Shown: piece by piece, positions 6,155 to 14,457 of the stretch
Layout of the letters: every line of letters starts with the position of its first letter
Position numbering within the stretch: position 1 is the stretch's first letter
DNA from: Lentzea tibetensis
GTDB taxonomy: Bacteria; Actinomycetota; Actinomycetes; Mycobacteriales; Pseudonocardiaceae
NCBI RefSeq assembly: GCF_007845675.1
Contig: NZ_VOBR01000022.1
Span: 1 to 64,000, forward strand
Direction: 5' to 3'
Length of the DNA stretch: 64,000 nt
Program-made: the position numbers and the translations under genes
The notes under the pieces: model-generated
Database searches by the model: none
What the model was told of the DNA's origin: nothing
What the model saw: only the letters and a program-made list of their open reading frames with translations

Positions 6155-8753
6155 GCACGGCGGTCTCCTGCGCGAACAGGATGATCTGCCGGTCGGCGGA
6201 CATCGACAGCAGCAGGTCGAGGATCGCACGGGTGCGCGTGTCGTCGGCCTGCACGGTGACGTCGTCCAGCAGCAGCGGGCACGACTCTCCAGGCGTGGTC
6301 AGCGCCGAAGCCAGCGCGAACCGCAGCAGCAGGTACACCTGCTCGGCCGTGCCGAGTGACAGGGACGTCGCCGGATGCCAGGTCCCGGACGCCGAACGCA
6401 CGGACACGTCCAAAGTGGACCCGTCCACCCGCGCATCGACGTAACGGTCAGAGGTCACCGAAGGCAGCCACGTGCGGAGCGACTCCTCCAGCAGCGGAGC
6501 GATGTCGCTGTGCACCTTGTCCGCCGCCGCCGACAGGAACTGCGTGGTGAGCGCAACGGTCGACGCGTGTTCCTGCAGCCGGGTCAACGCGGCGCGCGCC
6601 TCGTCGACGGCTTCCTCGGCGTCCGGGACGCTCGGTACCGTGCACGACGCCAGAGCTGCCGCGAGTGAAGGTGCTGACGCGGCAAGGGAAGCGTCGACGT
6701 CGGCGTGCGACTCGCCCAGGCGCGTGGCTTCGGCCAGCAGCACGGCGTGGCGTTCCTGGCGTGCGGCCTGGCGGGTGGCGAGAGCGGACAGGGTGGTGCC
6801 GGACAGCAGGGTGGTCAGCTCGGCCCACTCGTTGCGCTCGGACTCGGCGGTGCGGAGCATGTCCTCCCAGCCGCGTTGCCAGTCGGCGATCGCCTTCAAC
6901 AGCTCCACCGGGTCGTCCACGGAGACGCCCGAGATCGCGGTGACCGCGGAACGCAGCAACGTCAGGGCGGACGCGCGGAGCGAAACCGCTTCTGCCGCAG
7001 CGGCTTCGGCAGCCGTGCGGTCCGCGAGGGCCTGGGTGAGCACGGGGCGCTGGGCGGCCATCGCGGCCTGGCGGGCGTTGACCTTGCAATCGGTCTCGTA
7101 GTCCACCAGCAGCGCAGCCGTGGACATCGACGGATCTTCCTTGCCGCGCGCGGACAACGCGGCGACGACGGCGTCACCGCAGGCGGAAACCTTTGCCGCG
7201 TAACCGACGCGCTCGGCTTCCCAGCCCGACCGGTCGGCCAGCAGGCGCAGCAGGTCGGGGTCGGCGGGCAGGCCCGCGACCGAGCACCTGGCTGCCGCGG
7301 TGTCGTGCACGCGGGCCGACTCGACGGCGACCGCGCGCTGGCCCTCGGCCTCGGCCAGGGCGCGATCGGCGTGGAACAGGCCGGCGCGGGCCTGGGCGGC
7401 GTTCGTCAGCGCGGTCGCCGCGTACGACGCCGCGGCGTCGTGTTCGGGGGCCGACGGGCGGACGAGAACGCCTGCCAGCAAAGAGAAAGCGGCGGCCACC
7501 AGCACGCCGATGCCGGCCAGGGGCAGGCCGGCGAACAGCAGCAAAGCACCGACCACGCCGGTCGACACGGCCAGCGCGAAGAGCAGGGGACGGGCGTACC
7601 TGCTGCCCGGCTCACCGAGTTCGCGCAGGCGTTCGCCCGCCACGTCGGCCTCGACCTGGGCGCGGGCCGCCTGAGCCGCGGCCTCGTCCTGGCGCTGGCG
7701 GGCCGCGTCGACCGCGATGGTCGCCGTTGTGACGCGCGAACCGCTGGTCGGGTCGAGCAGGCCGGCCATCTCACGCAGCTCGGGAGGGGACACCGACGTG
7801 GTCACGTCGACGCCCGCCTGCTTCAGGTCGTGCGCGTCGAGAACGGCGACCGCGGCCTCGTAAGCCGTTGCCAGCGAACGGATCTCCTCGTCGACCTCGA
7901 CGTCGCCGGACGGTGGTGCCGGCAGGTTCTCCAGCTCCTGCTGGATCTCCGCGACACCGGGGCCGGTCAGCTGACGCGGGGTCGGTGCGGCGCGCCACGC
8001 GGCCAGTGCCACGTTCACCTGGCGGGCCAGCTCTTCCTGGGCGGCCAGGCCGGACGGCGGCGTGTCGCCGTAGCGCTCGTGCAGCTCGTGGGCGCGAGCC
8101 AGGCGACCGGCGTGCTCGATCAGTTCGACCGTGTGGTCTTCCAACGCGGTGCGCGCGCGGCGAGCCGCCAGCGCCTGTGCTTCACGCGCGGCCAAAGCGG
8201 CCTGTTCGGCGAGCGACAGGTACTCGGCGTGTGCGCGCTGGGCGTGGCCGAGGTCGGTCTCGGCTTCCCTCAATCGGTTCCGCGCGGCGCGCAGCGCGTC
8301 GGCGGGATCTGTCAAGCGCGCCAACGCTTCCGCGGCCGTGCTGTCGGTGCCCGCGGTGGCCGCGGCGCGGCGGAGGTGTTCCTGCATGCCGTCGGCCGCG
8401 TCCAGGACGTTCAGCAGCTGCGCCTGGTCCACGCACGCCGTGGCGGCGAACGAGTCGCGGTCGAGGCCCAGCCAGGTGGCCGCGTCGGGGCAGTCGTCGT
8501 TGTCCAGGTCGCGGCCGATCGCGATGTGCCTGCCGTCGGCCATCAGCACGGTCGCGCCCACCCGCCAGTCGTCGCCGGACCACGGCCGGTAGCGCTCGGC
8601 CGGGCCGCCGCACAGCGCGGTGTGGATCGCGGCGTGCCACGACGACTTCGCGGACTCGTTCGCGCCCGCCACCACGGTCAACCCCGGCGCCAGCGGCAGC
8701 GTCCTGCCGACGATCGGCCCGAACGCCTGTGCCGTCACGGACTCGATCCTCAT
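6090..8753 (-). CDS. YhaN-like SMC/SbcC-type membrane ATPase
   Basis: 887 residues. The nucleotide-binding N-lobe carries GANESAKSS at 30-38. A long alanine- and charge-rich coiled coil follows on both sides of a hydrophobic hairpin at about 389-431 (two membrane segments). The C-lobe has the signature-like SLGTAEQVYLLLRFAL and the Walker B CPLLLDDVTVQADD. This layout matches Bacillus YhaN, a membrane-tethered Rad50-like partner of the YhaO nuclease. The usual GK of Walker A is AK here, which is odd. Its ATG overlaps the stop of the YhaO-like gene (ATGA), so translation is coupled. It probably powers DNA-end processing. Confidence 0.85.
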   Translation of the reverse strand: MRIESVTAQAFGPIVGRTLPLAPGLTVVAGANESAKSSWHAAIHTALCGGPAERYRPWSGDDWRVGATVLMADGRHIAIGRDLDNDDCPDAATWLGLDRDSFAATACVDQAQLLNVLDAADGMQEHLRRAAATAGTDSTAAEALARLTDPADALRAARNRLREAETDLGHAQRAHAEYLSLAEQAALAAREAQALAARRARTALEDHTVELIEHAGRLARAHELHERYGDTPPSGLAAQEELARQVNVALAAWRAAPTPRQLTGPGVAEIQQELENLPAPPSGDVEVDEEIRSLATAYEAAVAVLDAHDLKQAGVDVTTSVSPPELREMAGLLDPTSGSRVTTATIAVDAARQRQDEAAAQAARAQVEADVAGERLRELGEPGSRYARPLLFALAVSTGVVGALLLFAGLPLAGIGVLVAAAFSLLAGVLVRPSAPEHDAAASYAATALTNAAQARAGLFHADRALAEAEGQRAVAVESARVHDTAAARCSVAGLPADPDLLRLLADRSGWEAERVGYAAKVSACGDAVVAALSARGKEDPSMSTAALLVDYETDCKVNARQAAMAAQRPVLTQALADRTAAEAAAAEAVSLRASALTLLRSAVTAISGVSVDDPVELLKAIADWQRGWEDMLRTAESERNEWAELTTLLSGTTLSALATRQAARQERHAVLLAEATRLGESHADVDASLAASAPSLAAALASCTVPSVPDAEEAVDEARAALTRLQEHASTVALTTQFLSAAADKVHSDIAPLLEESLRTWLPSVTSDRYVDARVDGSTLDVSVRSASGTWHPATSLSLGTAEQVYLLLRFALASALTTPGESCPLLLDDVTVQADDTRTRAILDLLLSMSADRQIILFAQETAVLTWARAHLPADALHELEPVAS

Positions 8754-9589
8754 CGTTCCTCCAGTGCGGCCAGGCCCATCGCCAGCACGCGGTCTCGCGT
8801 CGCGGGCTCCAGCGACGACGCGAGCACGTCGCGGACGAACTGCCCGCGCACCGTGCGTTCCTCGACGAACCAGCCGTGGTCGACGGCTGAGGGTGACGCG
8901 ATGACGTCCGGCACGACGAGGCCGCGCGACCGGCTGACGGACACGTCGTGCGTCTGGCGGGACACCGTGCCGTCGGGGTTGACCGTGCACAGCACGGCAC
9001 CGCGTTCGCCGGTCTCGCCGGACGTCAGCGGGTCCGGGTTGCCGGGGTAGGTGTAGCGGGCGGCGTGCGCGGGCGTGTGCTCGTGCCCGAGGAACGCGTG
9101 GTCCAGCCCGGTGATCTCCACGTCCGCGGGCGAGGGACCGTGGAACAGCGCGAGGTTGACCCCGCCCCGGTTCACCGTGAACTCCTCCAGGAACCCTTTG
9201 CCGCCAGAGGGTTCGCAGTGCGCACCGCCCCACAGCGTCACGCCGTCGGTGAGCTCGACGGGTTCTAGCGCCTCCTCGGTGAACACGTGGACGTTCGGCG
9301 ACCAGTCGACCTGCTGGTAGAGGCTCTGCGGCCCGTACCAGTCGTCGTCGCCGGGCGCGAGGTACACGGGCACGTCGATGTCGAACGCCGACCGCAGGAA
9401 CGCCGCGGTGTCCGGGGAGAACCGGTCGTGCTCGTACAGGTCGCCCGCGCACAGCAGCGCGTCGACCTGCTGGGCGCAGGCGAGCTCGACGATGAGGGCG
9501 AGCGTGTCGCGCTGGGCCTTGCGCCGGGCGGGACCAGCCCGGTCGAAGCGCGTGTCCAGGTGCAGGTCCGCGAAGTGCAGGATTTTCAC
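8750..9589 (-). CDS. YhaO/SbcD-like metallophosphoesterase
   Basis: 279 residues of the calcineurin-like phosphoesterase fold used by SbcD/Mre11. Metal ligands are visible in order: HFADLHLDTRFD (D8, H10), AGDLYEHDRF, an ALFHGPS segment and GHEHTPAH. The C-terminal third (QTHDVSVSRSRGLVVPDV) would hold the partner-binding part. It likely nicks or resects DNA together with the downstream YhaN-like ATPase, with which it overlaps by 4 bp. It starts 7 bp after the HEPN-like gene. The length is shorter than typical SbcD (about 380-400) and close to YhaO-type proteins. Confidence 0.87.
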   Translation of the reverse strand: MKILHFADLHLDTRFDRAGPARRKAQRDTLALIVELACAQQVDALLCAGDLYEHDRFSPDTAAFLRSAFDIDVPVYLAPGDDDWYGPQSLYQQVDWSPNVHVFTEEALEPVELTDGVTLWGGAHCEPSGGKGFLEEFTVNRGGVNLALFHGPSPADVEITGLDHAFLGHEHTPAHAARYTYPGNPDPLTSGETGERGAVLCTVNPDGTVSRQTHDVSVSRSRGLVVPDVIASPSAVDHGWFVEERTVRGQFVRDVLASSLEPATRDRVLAMGLAALEER

Positions 9590-9596
9590 GAGTGCC

Positions 9597-9974
9597 TCAA
9601 GAGATCTCGATGGTGCCGGAGAGCGTGAAGGCCGACAGCAGCGCGCCCGTCACGGACGTGACGTCGGCGTGCCAGCCCCTCAGCTCCTCCGGTGTGGGCA
9701 TGACCTCGTAGTCGTGCTGCCTCGTCGCGCGGGCCAGCGCGTGCCACAGCTGCACCGCGTCCACGGCGAGGTCGGCGTCGACGTGCCGCGGCAGGCTCAG
9801 CAGCAGCGCGTGGACGGGCTGGTCCGCGCCGCACGTGAGCGCGACGGCGCGTTCCACGGCCGTGCGCAACAGCTCCGCGCAGCACCGGACCCGCACGCCG
9901 TCGAGCGGCTGTCCGCTGTCCAGCAGGTTGCTGACGCACGTCAGGCGGTCGTACACGTCCTGTTCGACGGTCAT
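9597..9974 (-). CDS. small all-helical protein with HEPN-like RX4H motif
   Basis: 125 residues, predicted almost entirely helical. I do not recognise a named family. Residues 77-101 read LWHALARATRQHDYE followed by VMPTPEELRGW. The R82-x4-H87 spacing agrees with the Rx4-6H motif of HEPN ribonucleases and abortive-infection toxins, and the following Pro-Thr-Pro-Glu-Glu-Leu is common in small HEPN-like proteins. The start overlaps the stop of the Rad50-like ATPase (ATGA), so the two are made together. By analogy an ATPase may control a toxic nuclease. This is an inference from a short motif. Confidence 0.6.
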   Translation of the reverse strand: MTVEQDVYDRLTCVSNLLDSGQPLDGVRVRCCAELLRTAVERAVALTCGADQPVHALLLSLPRHVDADLAVDAVQLWHALARATRQHDYEVMPTPEELRGWHADVTSVTGALLSAFTLSGTIEIS

Positions 9975-12379
9975 CGCTGCAACCACCCCGCGAACAGCTC
10001 GGTATCCCTGATCAGCGCGTCCAGGTCGCCGCCGTCGCCACCGACGCGGCACGCGTGGAGCAGGTCGACCGCCCACGAGCCGACGGACGCCTCCAGGTGC
10101 GCCAGCAGCTGCGCGGTGTCGCCGAGGTCGTCGAGCACCGCCAGCGCGAGCTTCTGCTTGGTCGTCAGCGCGCACTCGAGCGCCTGCTCGACGTCCGCGT
10201 GCGGCACGCCCCTGCCGAGCCGTTCGCGGCGGAACCTGGCGTGGCTGGCGGCTTCCAGTGCGCCACGGCAGCACGACGCCACCAGTTCGGCGCGAAGCGT
10301 GTCCGGCAGGTCGTCGTCGATCCGCATCGCGCGGGCGTCGGACAGGCACCGGCCGACCGGGTCGTCGCACATGCGCACCCGCACCACGGACTCCTCGCCG
10401 CGGCACACCTCCCAGACGGTGGCCGTGAGCCGCAACCGCCTGATCGCCTCGACCAGCCGCTCGTCGTGCGTGAACACCACGACCTGCCGGGTGAGCGCCA
10501 CGTCCGCGAGCACCTGCGCCAGACCGTCCACCTTGGACGGATCCATGGCCTGCACCGGGTCGTCGATGATCACGAAGCGGAACGGGCTCTCGTCGACCAT
10601 CGCCCTGGGCAGGAACAGCGCCAGCCCCAGCGAGTGCAGTTCGCCCTGGCTCATCACTGCGAGCGCGGAGTTCGCGACGCCGTCGACGGACACCTCCAGC
10701 TCGACGTGCCGGGTGCCGCCGAGCCGCACCGACCCGAGGTCGACGTTGCTCTGCTGGCGCAGCCGCTGCCAGATCCGCTGCGACTCCTTGGCGAACGGCG
10801 CGATGCGTTCGGACCGCAGTGTCGCGGCGGTCTTGCGGATCCAGTTCTCGGCCTCGGTGACGTCACCGAGGACCTCCTGGTCGGCGAGCGCCTGCTGCGC
10901 CTGCGAGTGCCACTCGAACAGCGCCAGCGCCATCGGCCGCCACACCAGGTCGCGCCGGTCGAGCTGCTCCTGCGCGACCCCGCGCAGCGCGTCCACCGCG
11001 GTGGCCAGCTCCGCGTACCGGTCGAACAGCTCGTGCCGCAGCCGCACCGGGTCGTCGATCGACGCGCAGTCCTGCCAGGCCTGCCACGCGTTGTAGGCGC
11101 CGGACGTGTCCAGCACGCCACCGGCCTCGACCAGCGCGTCGGGCGGCGGCTGGCACAGCGCGCGGGCGGCCGCGACGGCGACGTCCAGCCGGTCGGCTGC
11201 CTCGTGCAGCTCGGCGGCGGCCTTGGCGAGCGAGTCCGCGCGTTCGGCTGCCTTGGCGTGCCACAGCCCGTCCAGTCTGCCGAGCGAGCACACCGGGCAC
11301 TCCTGGTTGCCGCCGGACTCGTGCAGCTGCATCGCCAGCCGCAGGATCTCGCTGCAGCGCAACGAGTCCTGCGCGTTCTCGGTCGCGACGACGGTCACCG
11401 CGCTCAGCGCGAGGTCCAGGTTCTCCCGGCAGCGCTCCAGCTCGTCGTCGGACGGCAGCTGCAGGTCGACGACCTGGTGCAGCAACGGCATCCCGCCGCC
11501 ACCGACGTCCGCGCCCAGCGCCAGGTCCGCGATCGCGTCGAGGTCCGGCACGTCCTGGCCGAGCAGCTCGGCCGCCTGCCGCGCGCGTTCGTCGGACGAC
11601 GCCGCCAGCTCCGCGCGCACCCGCTCCTTGCGGTCGTACGGCCGGGCGACGACCTCGGCGAGCCGCTTGCGGTGTCCCGCCAGCACGTTCTGCGCCTCGG
11701 TGATCGCCTCCAGCCCCAGCAGCCGGTGCAGCGCCTCGTACAGCTCGTCCGGCTGCGCGTCCAGCACCGTGCCCAGCTCGCTGTAGGGCAGGAACGGCCG
11801 GTAGGTCTCCAGCGAGTCGCGCCAGCGCGCCTCGGTGAACGGTTCGTCCTCCTCCGTCCAGGTGCCGCCACCGAGGTCGTCGGCAGCGGCCCACCGTCTT
11901 CGGACCGTCGTCGCCTCACTGCTCCCCGCCCGCACGAGTGACAGCTCGACGGCCGTCCCCTCCGTGCTGTGCAGGTTGCGCCAGCCCTGCCGCCACACCT
12001 CGTGCTGCGCCCGCGTCCAGCGCGCGTTGTTGCCGGTCAGCGCCAGCTCGGCCGCCTCGGCGAAACTCGACTTGCCGGACCCGTTGCGGCCGGTCACGAC
12101 GGTCAGCCCCGGTCCGGGCGCCAGCGGCAGCTCGGTCTGGGGCCCGATGCCGCGAAAACCGCGCACCTTGATCCCGGACACGAAGATGCCCGCGCCTGGC
12201 CCGTCCGGCCGCGCCGCAGGCGCCTCGTCCGGCATCGGGATGCCGTCCAGCGCGCGGTCCAGCGCCGCTTCGCCCCGGCACGCCGCGAGCACCAGCTCCG
12301 CCGCACGGGGGGTGAGATCGTCCTTGGCCAGTCGGCTGGCCAGTAAGTCGAGTAACCCGGCTTCACCCGCCACGGTCAC
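9971..12379 (-). CDS. Rad50/RecF-like AAA ATPase
   Basis: 802 residues from the GTG at 12379, which has GGAGG 4 nt upstream. A longer TTG/GTG start at 12427/12424 is in frame. Order: a 65-residue helical N-terminus, Walker A GRNGSGKS at 97-104, long helices, a CxxC knuckle ECPVC at 360-364 placed like a Rad50 zinc hook, the signature MSQGE at 576-580, Walker B FVIIDDP at 602-608 and the switch FTHDE at 636-640. A C-terminal helical domain spans about 690-802. Such ATPases act on DNA ends or sense invading DNA. It is the first gene of a four-gene operon ending with yhaO/yhaN-like genes. Confidence 0.8.
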   Translation of the reverse strand: MTVAGEAGLLDLLASRLAKDDLTPRAAELVLAACRGEAALDRALDGIPMPDEAPAARPDGPGAGIFVSGIKVRGFRGIGPQTELPLAPGPGLTVVTGRNGSGKSSFAEAAELALTGNNARWTRAQHEVWRQGWRNLHSTEGTAVELSLVRAGSSEATTVRRRWAAADDLGGGTWTEEDEPFTEARWRDSLETYRPFLPYSELGTVLDAQPDELYEALHRLLGLEAITEAQNVLAGHRKRLAEVVARPYDRKERVRAELAASSDERARQAAELLGQDVPDLDAIADLALGADVGGGGMPLLHQVVDLQLPSDDELERCRENLDLALSAVTVVATENAQDSLRCSEILRLAMQLHESGGNQECPVCSLGRLDGLWHAKAAERADSLAKAAAELHEAADRLDVAVAAARALCQPPPDALVEAGGVLDTSGAYNAWQAWQDCASIDDPVRLRHELFDRYAELATAVDALRGVAQEQLDRRDLVWRPMALALFEWHSQAQQALADQEVLGDVTEAENWIRKTAATLRSERIAPFAKESQRIWQRLRQQSNVDLGSVRLGGTRHVELEVSVDGVANSALAVMSQGELHSLGLALFLPRAMVDESPFRFVIIDDPVQAMDPSKVDGLAQVLADVALTRQVVVFTHDERLVEAIRRLRLTATVWEVCRGEESVVRVRMCDDPVGRCLSDARAMRIDDDLPDTLRAELVASCCRGALEAASHARFRRERLGRGVPHADVEQALECALTTKQKLALAVLDDLGDTAQLLAHLEASVGSWAVDLLHACRVGGDGGDLDALIRDTELFAGWLQR

Positions 12380-12486
12380 ATTGCCTCCAGCTGCCACCAC
12401 TCGATAGGGCGGCAACTTAGGCACCAATTGAGACTTACTGAGCAGTCATCACACGATCGGGTGGTGATACATAGGGTGAGGAACTA

Positions 12487-12849
12487 TTACCCCTCCCAGA
12501 CAGTGATCGCACGGATGACGAAATACGCATCAGGAACGTACGTGCCGTTCTTCGGGTAGGTGGTGAACTCGGCCTCCGTCGAGCAGTCCTCCCGCTGGTA
12601 CACGGCGACGTCCCTGCTCAGCCGGTTGGCGAACGACCGGCCGACCAGGCTGAGCTGGATGCATTCGTTCGGGTTCGCCGATTCCAGGTCAAGCCGCTCA
12701 GTCTTGCCCGCGTACTGGGCGCCGGCCCACACGCAGAACTCGCCCTTGTCGCAGGCCGAGTCACCCCGGGTGACCTGGGCCTGGCTGGCGGGTGCGATGA
12801 CCACGCCCGTGAAGACGACGAGTGCGGCGACGAGGGTCTTCGTGGACAT
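12487..12849 (-). CDS. secreted peptidase inhibitor family I36-like protein
   Basis: 120 residues. A clear Sec signal peptide of about 25 residues (TLVAALVVFTGVVIAPASQAQ) is followed by a small Cys-containing domain with CDKGEFCVWAGAQYAGK. That is the opening of actinomycete I36 (SMI-like, beta/gamma-crystallin-like) proteins, and four cysteines in the mature part suit two disulfides. Family members include Streptomyces metalloprotease inhibitors, but many are uncharacterised. GGGAGG 7 nt before the ATG at 12849 makes this start better than the upstream GTG. It is a single gene between a divergent-context DUF72 gene and the ATPase operon promoter. Confidence 0.75.
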   Translation of the reverse strand: MSTKTLVAALVVFTGVVIAPASQAQVTRGDSACDKGEFCVWAGAQYAGKTERLDLESANPNECIQLSLVGRSFANRLSRDVAVYQREDCSTEAEFTTYPKNGTYVPDAYFVIRAITVWEG

Positions 12850-12879
12850 GGGCGGCACCTCCCGTCCGACGAGTGTCTG

Positions 12880-13686
12880 CTAATCGAGACGCCGCCGCAG
12901 CGCGAGCGCGTCGCGCGGGGCCATGACCTTCGCGTCGTTGTCGAAGTAGACGTGCACGTCGTGCTTCTTCGACCACTTGCGAACCTTGGCGGCCCAGGTG
13001 TCCAGGCCCTCGTCGGTGTAGCCGCTGACGTACAGCTCGTCGTGGCCGTGCAGCCGGACGTAGACGAGGTCGGACGTGACCTCCTCGATGAGCGGGTACT
13101 TGCCGGCGGCGTCCGCGATGACCAGCGCGATGTCGTGGTCGCGCAGCAGCCGGGGGAACTCCTTCGTCGCGAAGCTGGGGTGCCGGATCTCGAGCGCGTG
13201 CCGGATCGGGCGGTCCGCGTCCGTGGTCGGGTGCGCCGGGTCGACCCGCTCGTCGTGCCGCTCGGCCTTGCGCGCGGCCTCGGTGGTCGTGCGGGGGAGG
13301 TGGTCGAAGAAGTTCGCGAGCGCCTTGGCGTCGTACTGGAACGTCGGCGGCAGCTGCCACAGGAACGGGCCGAGCTTCGGGCCGAGCGCGAGCACGCCGG
13401 ACGCGAGGAAGTTCGGCAGCACGTCGTCCGGATCCTTCAACCGCTTCATGTGCGTGATGAACCGGCTGCCCTTGACCGCGAACACGAAGTCGTCCGGTGT
13501 TGCGCGCGCCCACTTCTCGTAGCTGGACGGCCGTTGCAGCGAGTAGAAGCTGCCGTTGATCTCGACGCTGTTCAGCTGGGACGACAGGTAGGTGAGCTCC
13601 TGGCTCTGCGTGACGCCCTTGGGGTAGAACGTGCCGCGCCACGGCGGGTAGACCCACCCCGACGTGCCGATCCGGATCTCACCCAC
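12880..13686 (-). CDS. DUF72 family protein
   Basis: 268 residues from GTG 13686 (a second in-frame GTG lies 6 bp upstream). The N-terminus IGTSGWVYPPWRGTFYPKG and the internal SVEINGSFYSLQRPSSYEKW, FVFAVKGSRFITHMKRL and YVRLHGHDELY segments are the DUF72 (YecE-like) signature, a TIM-barrel family of unknown activity. It is divergent from the N-acetyltransferase gene with only 15 bp between the starts. The family is widespread and not known to be essential; no substrate can be stated. Confidence 0.85.
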   Translation of the reverse strand: MGEIRIGTSGWVYPPWRGTFYPKGVTQSQELTYLSSQLNSVEINGSFYSLQRPSSYEKWARATPDDFVFAVKGSRFITHMKRLKDPDDVLPNFLASGVLALGPKLGPFLWQLPPTFQYDAKALANFFDHLPRTTTEAARKAERHDERVDPAHPTTDADRPIRHALEIRHPSFATKEFPRLLRDHDIALVIADAAGKYPLIEEVTSDLVYVRLHGHDELYVSGYTDEGLDTWAAKVRKWSKKHDVHVYFDNDAKVMAPRDALALRRRLD

Positions 13687-13701
13687 GCGCACAATGGTGG
13701 C

Positions 13702-14457
13702 ATGGACGACTACCTGGCGCGGATCGGAGCCACGCGCGACTCCTCGTTGACCGAGCTGCACGAACGGCACCTGCTGACCGTCCCGTTCGAGAACCTCGAC
13801 ATCCACCTCGGCACCCGGATCGTCCTGGACGAGGAGGCGTTCCTGGACAAGATCGTGACGCGGCGGCGGGGCGGGTTCTGCTACGAGCTCAACGGCGCGT
13901 TCGCCTGGTTGCTGCGGTCGCTGGGGCACGAGGTGAAGTTGTTGTCCGCCAGGGTGTTCATGTCCGCGGGTGGGCTCACGCCGCCGTTCGACCACATGGC
14001 GCTGCTCGTCGACGACGCGTGGCTCGCCGACGTCGGGTTCGGCAAGTTCACGCTGCACCCGCTGCGCTGGGACTCGCGCGAGGACCAGACCGACCCGTAC
14101 GGGGTGTGCCGGTTGATCGACAACGACGGTGACGTCGAGGTGCACAAGGACGATGAGCCGCAGTACGTGCTCGACACCCGGCCGCGCACGCTCGACGAGT
14201 TCGGGCCCGCCTGCTGGTGGCAGCAGACCGCGCCCGAGTCGCAGTTCCTGCGGGGCCCGGTGTGCAGCATGTCCACGCCGGACGGCCGCGTCACCCTCTC
14301 GGGCACGACGCTGATCCGGACCGTCGGTGAGGAGAAGACCGAGGAGGACGTCGACGACGTGCTGGCCGTGTACTCCTCGGTCTTCGGGTTCTCACTGCCT
14401 CACGCGGACTTCCGGCAGAGCAACGCGGCGGGCTTCCTGCCGTCCCTCCCGGTGTAG
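13702..14457 (+). CDS. nat: arylamine N-acetyltransferase
   Basis: 251 residues, slightly shorter than the usual 270-280. The catalytic triad is complete: C60 in RRGGFCYELNGAFAWLL, H98 in PPFDHMALLV and D110 in WLADVGFG. The enzyme transfers acetyl or propionyl groups from CoA to arylamines, hydrazines or related amides through a cysteine intermediate. In actinomycetes homologues also close amide bonds in ansamycin-like pathways, but no polyketide genes are nearby. Its last 58 bp overlap antisense with the GH5 gene. Confidence 0.9.
   Translation: MDDYLARIGATRDSSLTELHERHLLTVPFENLDIHLGTRIVLDEEAFLDKIVTRRRGGFCYELNGAFAWLLRSLGHEVKLLSARVFMSAGGLTPPFDHMALLVDDAWLADVGFGKFTLHPLRWDSREDQTDPYGVCRLIDNDGDVEVHKDDEPQYVLDTRPRTLDEFGPACWWQQTAPESQFLRGPVCSMSTPDGRVTLSGTTLIRTVGEEKTEEDVDDVLAVYSSVFGFSLPHADFRQSNAAGFLPSLPV

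Noticed and set aside
4979-6229. A 416-residue protein extending across the vsr gene
   Set aside because: The upstream half is antisense to vsr and lacks conserved features. The ATG at 5617 gives a compact protein divergent from vsr.
6705-9050. Very long open frame on the plus strand opposite the YhaN-like gene
   Set aside because: Composition follows the GC bias of the opposite coding strand and the translation has no recognisable motif. The minus frame carries P-loop, signature and membrane hairpin.
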